From contig RXOA01000037.1 of NCBI GenBank assembly GCA_003979035.1, positions 1 to 17,308 of the forward strand: a DNA stretch of 17,308 nucleotides, read 5' to 3'. Positions within the stretch are counted from its first letter, which is position 1. Each line of letters begins with the position of its first letter. Of the stretch, positions 6,951 through 13,765 are shown in pieces. The notes under the pieces are model-generated. The model searched no databases. It was not told the origin of the DNA and was given only the letters and a program-made list of their open reading frames with translations. A program made the position numbers and the translations under genes. The stretch comes from Candidatus Bipolaricaulota bacterium (GTDB taxonomy: Bacteria > Bipolaricaulota > Bipolaricaulia > UBA7950 > UBA9294).

Positions 6951-7460
6951 TCAACCGGCAGATTGCGATGTGGGGAAGACAGCCTTGATGAGCGCATCGA
7001 CCATCGCTCCGCAGCCCTGAACAAGAAGCTCCGACAGTCGAGGCTCGATGGGGAGCCAGCGAAACCGAACCACGAGCCCGGCATCGATGCCATGTCCAGT
7101 TGTCGTGTTCTCGAAAGCCCATGGAGCGTTGGAGCGTAGCCGGACGACGAAGAACGACTGCTGTTCCTCTAGGTGCGGTTTCGTCCCCAGCAGGATGACC
7201 GGAGAGAGGTGCTCGCGCGACAATCCCGTCTCTTCGCCCAGCTCGCGGAACACGGCATCGGAGGGGCTTTCTCCCGGCTCGATTGACCCTTTCGGAACCT
7301 CCCACCCCGGCTCATCGTGGCTGGCGAACACAAGCACGAACCGATCCGCCTCTTGCCCGCGCACGGCGTAGACAAACACCTTCTTGCCTGCAACCACTTT
7401 TCTTGCTGTACCTCCGCTCCGCCCGGCGGCCGGGAAACCCTTCCGCTGCGAGAGTACCAT
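6951..7460 (-). CDS. Nudix hydrolase
   Basis: The product is about 169 aa and hydrolyses a nucleoside-diphosphate-linked substrate. A perfect Nudix box, G-x5-E-x7-REL-x-EE-x-GL, runs from Gly58 to Leu80 (GSIEPGESPSD...RELGEETGL). Before it, VFVYAVRG and EPGWEVPKG match the opening beta strands of the Nudix fold; the WEVPKG form is common in Ap4A-type and diphosphoinositol-type members. The start is uncertain: the ATG at 7460 has no clear SD, while a GTG at 7397 lies 13 bases after GGAGG and would begin VVAGKKVFVY, close to the fold's first strand. The long frame open to 7988 is antisense to the phosphatase gene. It diverges from that gene across 52 bp. The substrate is not predictable. Confidence 0.87.
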   Translation of the reverse strand: MVLSQRKGFPAAGRSGGTARKVVAGKKVFVYAVRGQEADRFVLVFASHDEPGWEVPKGSIEPGESPSDAVFRELGEETGLSREHLSPVILLGTKPHLEEQQSFFVVRLRSNAPWAFENTTTGHGIDAGLVVRFRWLPIEPRLSELLVQGCGAMVDALIKAVFPTSQSAG

Positions 7461-7512
7461 ATGCCGCTTGTTGGATGGATCAGTCCGGAGAGGAAGGCAT
7501 GGGAGAACGACG

Positions 7513-8187
7513 ATGAGACTGCTTCTTGTGCGGCACGGAGAAACGGAATGGAACGTCGAACGGCGGTTCATGGGGCAAGCTGACAGCTCGTTGACGGCGC
7601 GAGGTGAGAGACAAGCTGCCGCCGTTGGCGAGCGGCTGTCGCGGGAGCAGGTCGATGTCGTCATCAGCAGTGACCTCGGGCGAGCGGAGGCCACCGCCAG
7701 CAAGATCTGCGGACGATGCGGACTCGCGCCGGTGCTGGATGCCCGCCTTCGCGAGCGACACGCCGGTGTGCTCCAAGGGCTGACGACTGACCAAGCGCAG
7801 GAGCAGTTCCCCGACGTATTCACGGGGTTTCGTCGACTCGGGACGTCGTTCCGAATTCCCGGCGGGGAAAGCGTCGAGGAGGTGGAGTCGCGGATCGGCT
7901 CGTTTCTTGCCGACATGATGGGGAGAGAGGACCGCGAAACTGTGATCGCTGTTACGCACGGCGCAATCTTGATGACGATCCTCCGCATGGTCCTCGAGAT
8001 CCCGCATCATGCCACCGCTCGCGTTGCATTCGGGAATACGTGCATCTGCGAGCTGAGATCGCGGGATGGCGCGTGGGAGCTTCATCGCTGGAACGACACC
8101 TGCCACCTGCAAGGATCGGAAAGGAACGGGGAGTGCCTCGAGTCCGGAGCCGGATTGCGGTCGCCGGGCGGCGGCAAGCACGCTTGA
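7513..8187 (+). CDS. Histidine phosphatase family protein (phosphoglycerate mutase-like)
   Basis: The product is 224 aa. The catalytic RHGET is at 7-11 (His8 is phosphorylated), with SSDLGRAEATA (Arg57) at 52-62, Glu81 after LR and the second histidine His149 in VTHG. This is branch 1 of the superfamily, which includes cofactor-dependent phosphoglycerate mutase, alpha-ribazole phosphatase (CobC) and broad phosphatases; the PGGESVEEVESRI segment at 116-128 is typical of the phosphatases rather than glycolytic mutases. The start is the ATG at 7513, with GGGAG seven bases upstream. A poorly conserved tail of about 20 aa follows the last strand. The exporter gene begins 17 nt downstream, so the two are likely co-transcribed. 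No cobalamin gene is nearby, so CobC is not supported. Confidence 0.9.
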   Translation: MRLLLVRHGETEWNVERRFMGQADSSLTARGERQAAAVGERLSREQVDVVISSDLGRAEATASKICGRCGLAPVLDARLRERHAGVLQGLTTDQAQEQFPDVFTGFRRLGTSFRIPGGESVEEVESRIGSFLADMMGREDRETVIAVTHGAILMTILRMVLEIPHHATARVAFGNTCICELRSRDGAWELHRWNDTCHLQGSERNGECLESGAGLRSPGGGKHA

Positions 8188-8204
8188 CCGAAGGAGTGGC
8201 ACTG

Positions 8205-9209
8205 GTGAACGCGGGCCCTGGGTCGCGGAAGGCCTTGCTCCAGGGAATGATCGCACTTGCCCTGTGGGGGACGACGGTCGCCGTCGGCCGCGACTTTCTG
8301 GAAGCGACCGGGCCGATCCTTGGAAGTTCAATCGTGTTTCTCGCTTCCGGGTTGGCGCTGCTTGTCGCGATGACGATCCGATCGCGCGGGATTGGGTGGC
8401 GGCATCAAATCTCGACAAGACATCTGTGGGTCTGTGGACCGTTTTTCGTCGTCTACCTCTGCCTGTTCTACCTTGCGTTGGGGTTGGCGGAAAGCCGCGA
8501 TCAAGCCGTGATCGCCGGGCTTGTCAACTACCTATGGCCGACCTGGGTTGTCGTGCTTTCCATCCCGTTCCAGAAGACCCGCCCGCGAGCTCTCCCGTTT
8601 GCGGTGGGCATCGTTCTGGGAATCGGTGGTGTGCTGCTGGCAACGTCGGTGCTGGTGCTGGTCGGGACCGGCAACTCGGGATGGAGCGCTTCAGGCTTTG
8701 TTGGCGTGGTTGCCGAAGCGTGGTTGCCGCTGATGCTTGCCGGCGTCGGGAGCGTGGCGTGGGGGGTGTACTCGAATCTGGCCAAACGCGTTCCTCAGGA
8801 AGCCACGAGCGCAGCGATCGGGATGCTTCTTGCGGCGGCGGGGCTGACTCTCCTGGTTCCCGGGTTGCTGCAGGTCCACGAGGTGCACTGGAGCCTACGC
8901 GTGGTTTTGGAGTTGATCTACGCGGCGATTTTCCCGACGGCCGTTGCCTATTCGCTTTGGGATCGTGCGATGCGTGACGGTGATGTGGCCATCTTGGGCT
9001 CGATCTCCAATCTTCTCCCGGTTGCCTCGGTGGCGCTTGCCGCGGCGCTGCTCGGCGTACCGCTCCATTGGCGGCTGGTCGGCGGGGCGGTGGCTGTTGC
9101 GGCTGGCTCGCTGGCTTGCCGAAGAAGCCTACGGAAGCGGTCCGCATCAAGGAAGGTTGTCGGGGCGCAGGCAGGAGGAAGCGATGTTCGAGATTCTCGT
9201 CAGCGTTGA
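8205..9209 (+). CDS. DMT superfamily transporter, EamA domains (YddG-like)
   Basis: The product is 334 aa with about ten hydrophobic segments in two EamA-type halves, the drug/metabolite transporter layout. The first half ends near LVNYLWPTWVVVLSIPF, a stretch typical of YddG-like aromatic amino acid exporters, where 'NYLWP' is characteristic. The second half has EATSAAIGMLLAAAGLTL and FPTAVAYSLWDRAMRDGD, matching the family's 'aY.lWd.a...g....a' region. The start is the GTG at 8205, with AAGGAG eight bases upstream; earlier in-frame starts lie inside the phosphatase gene. It overlaps the next gene's start (9184) by 26 nt. A basic tail follows the last helix. Export of an aromatic or similar metabolite is an inference from the motif; the substrate is not proven. 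Confidence 0.87.
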   Translation: MNAGPGSRKALLQGMIALALWGTTVAVGRDFLEATGPILGSSIVFLASGLALLVAMTIRSRGIGWRHQISTRHLWVCGPFFVVYLCLFYLALGLAESRDQAVIAGLVNYLWPTWVVVLSIPFQKTRPRALPFAVGIVLGIGGVLLATSVLVLVGTGNSGWSASGFVGVVAEAWLPLMLAGVGSVAWGVYSNLAKRVPQEATSAAIGMLLAAAGLTLLVPGLLQVHEVHWSLRVVLELIYAAIFPTAVAYSLWDRAMRDGDVAILGSISNLLPVASVALAAALLGVPLHWRLVGGAVAVAAGSLACRRSLRKRSASRKVVGAQAGGSDVRDSRQR

Positions 9210-9562
9210 ATCAACAGCCACGCCCTGTTCGGCGATGCCCGCGATGAAGCCGGGAATCGGATTCGTGGTTTCCGACGAGAAGCTGTCCCCGCGAGGCGGA
9301 GATCCGATCTGTCTGCTTGCGCTACAATCGCTGATGCCTTTTCTCACCGGTGAAGAAGCGCCTGATTGCTCCTGACGATTGGATGACCCGCGTGCACCAC
9401 AGCCAATGCCCACATCCTGAACCTCGTGTTTGGCGACTTGAGCAACGCGATACCGGAGCAACGGATTCCCTTTCTGCAGGTGGTAGGGGACACGCGGAGA
9501 GCGGCCCGGTGCCCGTGGTTTCGGTCACTCTTCGGATCGGAGATCGGGGGCGAGTCATCTGA
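9184..9562 (+). pseudogene. TIGR04076-like small protein gene with an apparent +1 frameshift
   Basis: A strong SD (AGGAGG at 9173-9178, five bases before the ATG) starts a 63-codon frame ending at a TGA at 9373-9375. Its N-terminal half (MFEILVSVEST, then GIGFVVSDEKL and ICLLALQSLMPFL) looks like the TIGR04076 family of about 90 aa. The expected C-terminal half, DDWMTRVHHSQCPHPEPRVWRLE, appears in the +1 frame from about 9356 (KRLIAPDDWM). Omitting one base in the GAAGAAG run at 9352-9358 joins them into one protein of about 90 aa of family-like sequence; the second frame then runs on to a TGA at 9560-9562, giving a non-family tail. The cause could be a sequencing error, a true frameshift or recoding. 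It overlaps the exporter gene by 26 nt and so belongs to that operon. Family function is unknown. Confidence 0.6.
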
Positions 9563-9646
9563 AGTGCTCCGGTCAGGTCGCGCGGTGATCCGCCGGGGCG
9601 ATGCGGGATCTCGAGCGCGATCTGCTGAACGATGTGCCGGCTGAGC

Positions 9647-10297
9647 CTACGGTGCGAGCGGGACTCGTACGATGCCGATTGTGCCACCGCACAATCGGTG
9701 TTCCTCAACAGCGTGCAACCCAGCTCGTTCGAGAAAGCCGATCACTCCACCGCATTCCACGAAGTCCACGAACCCGAGGTAGTGATCGCCGCCGGCGAGC
9801 TTCTCGATGCCGCGGACCAACCACCAGGCAGGGTTTGTGGTTGGGTTCGACGGCCGCAAATAGTCGGCAGTGATCAGCTGCCCGGCCGATCGGGTGACGC
9901 GCCGAGCCTCGCTCAACATGACCTGCCGGTGCTCCTCGGAGTGTTGATGGAGAGCAAGAACAAGCAACGCTGCGTCGAAGCTGTCATTTTGGAACGGGAG
10001 GCAGAAAGCGGACCCGAGAACGTATGTGACGGCTTCGGAACGTCGCTGGCGGGCAAAGCGGATCATCGTCTCGGACAGATCAAGTCCGGTTGCCCGAAGC
10101 CCGAGCGCGCCGAGTTCGCGACACTGCGCGCCCGTTGCCGAAGCAATGTCGAGAACTGTTTGTGCCCGATTGCGGAGGCACATCTCGGCGATTGCCGAGT
10201 GGACGGAACCAAGCAGAGGGTCGAGGATTGCATGGTAGCCGAGGACGGCCAGCCGATCGAGACTCTTCTTGGCGACAGCTGCATCGATCAAGGACAC
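9647..10297 (-). CDS. Class I SAM-dependent methyltransferase (Methyltransf_11-like)
   Basis: The product is 216 aa. The SAM-binding motif I is VLDIASATGAQ at 48-58, with Ala-Ser-Ala in place of the usual Gly-Cys-Gly; motif II is GLDLSETMI with acidic Asp73; the post-motif strand FDAALLVLALHQHS (107-120) and the LSEARRVTRSAGQLITADY segment match UbiE-like enzymes that methylate lipids, quinones or small molecules. The start is uncertain: GTG at 10297 (used here) overlaps the lipocalin end by 10 nt, and a TTG at 10291 would overlap its stop as TTGA; neither has a separate SD. The tight overlap implies translational coupling with the lipocalin gene. A lipid-linked substrate would suit that context, but this is inference. 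Confidence 0.85.
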   Translation of the reverse strand: MSLIDAAVAKKSLDRLAVLGYHAILDPLLGSVHSAIAEMCLRNRAQTVLDIASATGAQCRELGALGLRATGLDLSETMIRFARQRRSEAVTYVLGSAFCLPFQNDSFDAALLVLALHQHSEEHRQVMLSEARRVTRSAGQLITADYLRPSNPTTNPAWWLVRGIEKLAGGDHYLGFVDFVECGGVIGFLERAGLHAVEEHRLCGGTIGIVRVPLAP

Positions 10298-10860
10298 ATC
10301 GGCGACACATGGATCGATTGATCGATGGTGCGGAACTGATCGCGACGGTAACCCTGCTGTTCCAGTCGGACGAAGATTCCTTCAAGCACTTCGGAAGGGA
10401 GGGTCGGCGTGCGACTGAGAATCCAACCGTAGGTTCTTGTCGGGTGCCCGACCACCGCGTAGCTGTAGTCGGTGGCGAGATCGATCACCCAATAGGGAGC
10501 ACCGAACCACCATAGCCCCAAGAAGCGAACGAAACTAACCTTCAGCTTGGAGGGTTCCGATGCATCGGGAAGCCAGGCCTGTCCCTGGGCAACGTCGGGC
10601 TGACCCTCTGCGTCGTAGCACGTGTTCTTCACATCGATGCGCCCGCTTTCGAGCAGCGTGTATTCGGCGGTTGTTCCCTGGATGCACTGCTGCTCGAACG
10701 ACGTGGGGATGCTGGCGAGCGCATACCACAATCCCATATAGCGTTCGACATCCAGATCGGAGACGACCCGCACATCGACGGACTGCTGTGCAGAAAGGCC
10801 GACCAGTCCTGCACAACCGACGATGCAGACGATCAATAGACCACACATCTTATGTTTCAT
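10288..10860 (-). CDS. Bacterial lipocalin, Blc-like
   Basis: The product is 190 aa. It has a short basic start and a hydrophobic stretch ending in IVGC at 13-16, an acceptable lipobox, so it may be an outer-membrane or periplasmic lipoprotein like E. coli Blc; cleavage after LSA (about residue 24) as a plain secreted protein is the alternative. The lipocalin signature GxWY is GLWY at 43-46, and the second and third conserved regions read YWVIDLATDYSYAVVGHP (123-140) and YGWILSRTP (144-152), very close to Blc. Such proteins bind fatty acids or lysophospholipids. Cys59 and Cys81 may form a disulfide. The ATG at 10860 has AAGGAGG eight bases upstream; a TTG directly before it is an equal alternative. 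It is first in a two-gene unit with the methyltransferase. Confidence 0.92.
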   Translation of the reverse strand: MKHKMCGLLIVCIVGCAGLVGLSAQQSVDVRVVSDLDVERYMGLWYALASIPTSFEQQCIQGTTAEYTLLESGRIDVKNTCYDAEGQPDVAQGQAWLPDASEPSKLKVSFVRFLGLWWFGAPYWVIDLATDYSYAVVGHPTRTYGWILSRTPTLPSEVLEGIFVRLEQQGYRRDQFRTIDQSIHVSPMCP

Positions 10861-11019
10861 CAACGCAGCCTCCTTTTTGAATCGGCGGAATCACGAATCT
10901 ATCGACTGTACCACACATGATGTCGCGAGAAGAACCTCAGTGCGCGACCGAGCTTCCGGATGAGCCGCCGGCCGCCGGGGTCTGCGTAACGACGCGGTTG
11001 CCGACGGTTCTCGCGTGGA

Positions 11020-11048
11020 TTGGAACTTGGCGAGCAAAGGATTAGAAT
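11020..11048 (+). promoter_or_regulatory. Sigma-70-type promoter upstream of the ygeY-ygeW-like pair
   Basis: TTGGAA (11020-11025, four of six) and TAGAAT (11043-11048, five of six) are separated by the ideal 17 bases. Transcription would begin near 11055, giving a 5' leader of about 200 nt before the GTG start at 11255. Confidence 0.5.
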
Positions 11049-11214
11049 CACGGGCCCCGCTGGAGCGACCTCAAACGATCAGGATGTTCCTCGTTGAGTC
11101 GCGGATGGAGTGCAAGGGCCGGGCCCGGGGGCCGAGCGGGCGGCAAGATCGCGCTTTCTTCGACCGACAAGATATCCGGCAAGCGTTCTCCATCCTCGCG
11201 GCCAGCAAGCGCCG

Positions 11215-11230
11215 GCTGCAAGATCGCAGC
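11215..11230 (+). other. Small hairpin just upstream of the ygeY SD
   Basis: GCTGC (11215-11219) and GCAGC (11226-11230) form a perfect 5-bp stem around AAGATC. It lies 15 nt before the SD AGGAGG at 11245-11250, where it could influence ribosome access. Confidence 0.3.
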
Positions 11231-11254
11231 ACAGGGCCATTGACAGGAGGAGTT

Positions 11255-12448
11255 GTGCAGCAAGGAGTGATGGATCGGGCTCGCGCCTATCAAGGAGAAA
11301 TCGTTTCGTTCATGAGCCGCCTGATCCAAGCAAGCAGCGTCTCGGGCGGGGAACGCGATGTCGTCGACGTGATCCGAAAGGAGATGCTGAAGAGCGGCTT
11401 CGATGAGGTCACGGTGGATCCCCTTGGGAATGTCATCGGGCGCATGGGATCTGGATCGACGGTTGTGGCGATGGACGCCCACATTGACACCGTGGATGTG
11501 GGCGACTCCACCCAGTGGGCGATGCCCCCGTTCTCGGGCAAGGTTGAGGATGGATGGCTGTACGGCCGAGGAGCGGCGGACCAAAAGGGCGGGATGGCAT
11601 CGATGGTTTACGGGATGCGCATCATGCGCGATCTCGGGTTGCTGGATGACGTGGCGGTGTACGTGGTCGGCTCGGTCCTGGAAGAGGATTGCGACGGTCT
11701 TTGCTGGCGCTACATCATCGAAGAGGATCGCATCCGGCCTGACTATGTCGTGATCACTGAACCGACGGCGTTGCGCATTCACCGCGGTCAGAAGGGGCGG
11801 ATTGAAGTTGTCGTGAAGACCTCCGGCCGATCGGCGCACGCCAGCGCGCCGGAGCGAGGCGAAAACGCCGTCTACAAGATGGCGCATCTGGTTTCCGAGA
11901 TCGAAGCTCTCAACGAACGGCTGACCGCGCACCCGATCTTGGGCAAGGGAACCATTGTCGTTTCGGAGATTCGTTCCGATTCCCCTTCCGTGAATGCGGT
12001 TCCTGATCGTTGTGCAGTTCACATCGATCGCAGGCTCACCGCCGGAGAAACCAAAGAAGCGGCGCTTCAGCAGATCGGCGAGGCGGCGACTTGTGCAGGC
12101 GTGAATGTGGAGATTGTCGAACTCACTTACGACGAACCGAGCTACACTGGCGTTCGCTACCCCACCGAGAAGTACTTTCCCGCGTGGTTGGAGAAGGAAG
12201 ACGCGCCGATCACGCTGGCCGCGAAGAAGGCCTTTCGGAGCGTCTTCGGGCGCGAGGCGGAGTTGTCGACGTGGGTGTTCAGCACGAACGGCACCGTCAC
12301 GCGCGGTGTGTACGAGATTCCCACGATCGGATTCGGCCCCGGCGATGAGGCATACGCCCACGCGCCGAACGAACGGGTGCGAATTGACGACCTGATCAGC
12401 GCGGCCGCTTTTTACGCCGCGTTTCCCGCATCTCTCGACAAGCAGTAG
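11255..12448 (+). CDS. ygeY: YgeY-like M20-family metal-dependent hydrolase
   Basis: The product is 397 aa, close to E. coli YgeY. All M20 active-site residues are present: His76 and Asp78 in DAHIDTVD, bridging Asp109 in GRGAADQKGG, catalytic Glu143 and metal Glu144 in VLEEDCDG, Glu169 in ITEPT, the dimer-domain histidine in SGRSAHASAPERG, and metal His369 in AYAHAPNER. It should be a cytosolic di-zinc amidohydrolase. The ITEPTALRIHRGQKGRIEV segment and neighbouring YgeW support the YgeY subfamily, which has been linked to selenium-dependent and anaerobic purine (uric acid) catabolism; its reaction is not certain. The start is the GTG at 11255 with AGGAGG four bases upstream; an ATG at 11270 is possible. 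The frame is open back to 11015 without family similarity. The next gene begins 44 nt downstream. Confidence 0.9.
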   Translation: MQQGVMDRARAYQGEIVSFMSRLIQASSVSGGERDVVDVIRKEMLKSGFDEVTVDPLGNVIGRMGSGSTVVAMDAHIDTVDVGDSTQWAMPPFSGKVEDGWLYGRGAADQKGGMASMVYGMRIMRDLGLLDDVAVYVVGSVLEEDCDGLCWRYIIEEDRIRPDYVVITEPTALRIHRGQKGRIEVVVKTSGRSAHASAPERGENAVYKMAHLVSEIEALNERLTAHPILGKGTIVVSEIRSDSPSVNAVPDRCAVHIDRRLTAGETKEAALQQIGEAATCAGVNVEIVELTYDEPSYTGVRYPTEKYFPAWLEKEDAPITLAAKKAFRSVFGREAELSTWVFSTNGTVTRGVYEIPTIGFGPGDEAYAHAPNERVRIDDLISAAAFYAAFPASLDKQ

Positions 12449-12492
12449 TCAGCGGCTGAACGGAACACCGAAGCAAGCAAGGAGATCCTACA

Positions 12493-13479
12493 ATGTCCAC
12501 CTTCTTTCGAGGACGGCATTTCATCACCACGGAAGATTTCAAGCGTCAACAGATCGACACGTTGCTTGATCTATCGTGCGAGCTCAAAACGGCGTTTGCT
12601 CACGATCAACTTACACCGTGGCTGTTGTACAAGACGGTATTCATGATCTTCTACGACAGTTCGACACGGACGCGCAACTCGATCGAGGCCGGCATCACGC
12701 AGCTGGGCGGACACGCCCACTTTCTGACGCCGGATCGTCTTCAATTGACCCATGGCGAAACCCCCGAAGACACGGCCAAGGTTCTTTCGAGATTCGGCCA
12801 TGCCATTGCTATCCGGGCATGCGAATACGGCAAAGGGAACAACTACCTAAACAGAGTGGCAGAGCAATCGCGGGTGCCGGTGCTGAACCTTCAAGACGAC
12901 ATTTATCACCCGATGCAAGCTCTTGCGGATCTGATGACGATCCAAGAACGTTTCGGGAAAGATCTTCGCGATCTGAAGGTTGGCATCAGTTGGGCCTACG
13001 CCGACAGCCATCTCAAACCGCTCTCTGTTCCGCAATCCCAGATTTTGTTGTTCGCCCGGTACGGGATGGACGTTACGCTTGCCCATCCGAAGGGGTTCGA
13101 ACTCACTCCGGAGATCGTTGCCAAGGCGAAAGAGAATGCCGCCAACCACGGGGGGAAGATCAGCATCTCGCATGACATGGACGACGCCTTCAATGGAGCG
13201 GACGTTGTCATTCCCAAGAACTGGGGCGGATTTTTCGCCGCGCCATCCCTTGAGGAGATCGGAGCGAAGGCGAAGCAGCACACGGATTGGATCTGCGATG
13301 AGCGACGGATGAATCTCACCAATCGCGGATCGATCTACATGCATGCGCTTCCTGCGGATCGCGGCAAGGAAGTTGTCGACTCGGTCATCGATGGTCCGCA
13401 CTCCGTGATCTACGATGAGGCCGAGAACCGTCTCCATACGGCGAAGGCCGTGATGGCCCTCACCATCGGAGGCCGATAG
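12493..13479 (+). CDS. ygeW: YgeW-like carbamoyltransferase
   Basis: The product is 328 aa. It is an aspartate/ornithine carbamoyltransferase-type enzyme: the carbamoyl-phosphate motif SSTRTR is at 56-61, HPMQ at 139-142, and the HCLP-equivalent reads HALP at 284-287. The second-substrate region (SWAYADSHLKPLSVPQSQ at 166-183 and PKNWGGF at 241-247) is that of the YgeW family, not of anabolic ornithine or aspartate enzymes. YgeW has a knotted transcarbamylase fold; its natural substrate was unknown when its structure was solved, and later work ties the gene cluster to anaerobic purine degradation. E. coli YgeW is longer, with an N-terminal extension missing here. The ATG has AAGGAG nine bases upstream. 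It follows ygeY by 44 nt and ends 8 nt before a strong hairpin. Confidence 0.9.
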   Translation: MSTFFRGRHFITTEDFKRQQIDTLLDLSCELKTAFAHDQLTPWLLYKTVFMIFYDSSTRTRNSIEAGITQLGGHAHFLTPDRLQLTHGETPEDTAKVLSRFGHAIAIRACEYGKGNNYLNRVAEQSRVPVLNLQDDIYHPMQALADLMTIQERFGKDLRDLKVGISWAYADSHLKPLSVPQSQILLFARYGMDVTLAHPKGFELTPEIVAKAKENAANHGGKISISHDMDDAFNGADVVIPKNWGGFFAAPSLEEIGAKAKQHTDWICDERRMNLTNRGSIYMHALPADRGKEVVDSVIDGPHSVIYDEAENRLHTAKAVMALTIGGR

Positions 13480-13486
13480 CCTGCTC

Positions 13487-13535
13487 GTGCGGGATCGCTT
13501 GATCCTCGCGGACGAAGCGAGGCGCGATCCCGTAC
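13487..13535 (+). terminator. Two-tier hairpin after the ygeW-like gene
   Basis: GTGCGGGATCGC (13487-13498) pairs with GCGATCCCGTAC (13524-13535), twelve pairs with one G-U. Inside it CCTCGC (13504-13509) pairs with GCGAGG (13517-13522) around a 7-nt loop, with an asymmetric bulge of five bases opposite one. It starts 8 nt beyond the stop. No T-run follows at once (GGCATCCGAATGGATTTTGC comes next), so termination is likely but not classical; an mRNA-end stabiliser is the alternative. Confidence 0.45.
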
Positions 13536-13765
13536 GGCATCCGAATGGATTTTGCAGTCTTATGTCCGGGCGCTGCGCAGCTCTTGGTCGTTCATTTCGC
13601 TTCCGCCCAGCGTGCGATTCGCCTGGCGGTACCGACTTGTCGTTGAGTGAGCGGGGCGTGCGATCCCCCGGTCTGTTCCGCCGAACCTGTTTGTCGAGAG
13701 TCTGCGCAAGCCTTCGGAGGGGTGCCGGGACGTTCGTCACAGCCGGCCATGTGCGGGGAGGTGCT

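Larger units (their letters stand above)
10861..11254. other. Intergenic region between divergent lipocalin and ygeY-like genes
   Basis: This 394-nt stretch holds the lipocalin SD (minus strand), a plus-strand sigma-70-type promoter at 11020-11048, and an approximately 200-nt leader before the ygeY-like gene. Both strands happen to be open over much of the leader, but the translations are arginine-rich and resemble nothing. I see GC-rich palindromic sequence near 11117-11135 and a small hairpin just before the SD, but no riboswitch class I can name. Confidence 0.5.

Noticed and set aside
6726..7139. A 137-codon plus-strand frame in the convergent gap
   Set aside because: Two thirds of it is antisense to the Nudix gene, the composition is arginine-rich, and the SD spacing is only three bases.
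7461..7988. Upstream extension of the Nudix frame to 345 aa
   Set aside because: The extension is antisense to the histidine phosphatase and looks like a serine/arginine-rich shadow; the Nudix fold begins after 7460.
9426..9644. Plus-strand frame beginning MFGDLSNAIPEQ after the TIGR04076-like gene
   Set aside because: It looks protein-like at first, but it is the third frame of the same segment, has no SD, and decays into arginine/serine sequence.
9322..9708. A 128-codon minus-strand frame over the TIGR04076-like gene
   Set aside because: Arginine/serine-rich shadow; the plus strand carries family-like sequence and a strong SD.
11048..12361. A 437-codon open frame on the minus strand opposite the ygeY-like gene
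   Set aside because: The plus strand carries a complete M20 active site; the antisense translation is histidine/arginine-rich and matches no family, as expected of a GC-rich shadow.
12847..13740. A 297-codon minus-strand frame opposite ygeW and beyond
   Set aside because: Antisense of a clear carbamoyltransferase; the part beyond ygeW resembles nothing.
13720..13750. T-box-like GGGGTGCCGGGAC sequence before the VOC gene
   Set aside because: The invariant T-box core (TGGNACC with its flanks) is not present and no Stem I or specifier could be found.
13487..13765. Upstream extension of the VOC frame to 220 aa
   Set aside because: It would start inside the hairpin after ygeW; GTG at 13766 with GGGGAGG fits the start of the VOC fold.
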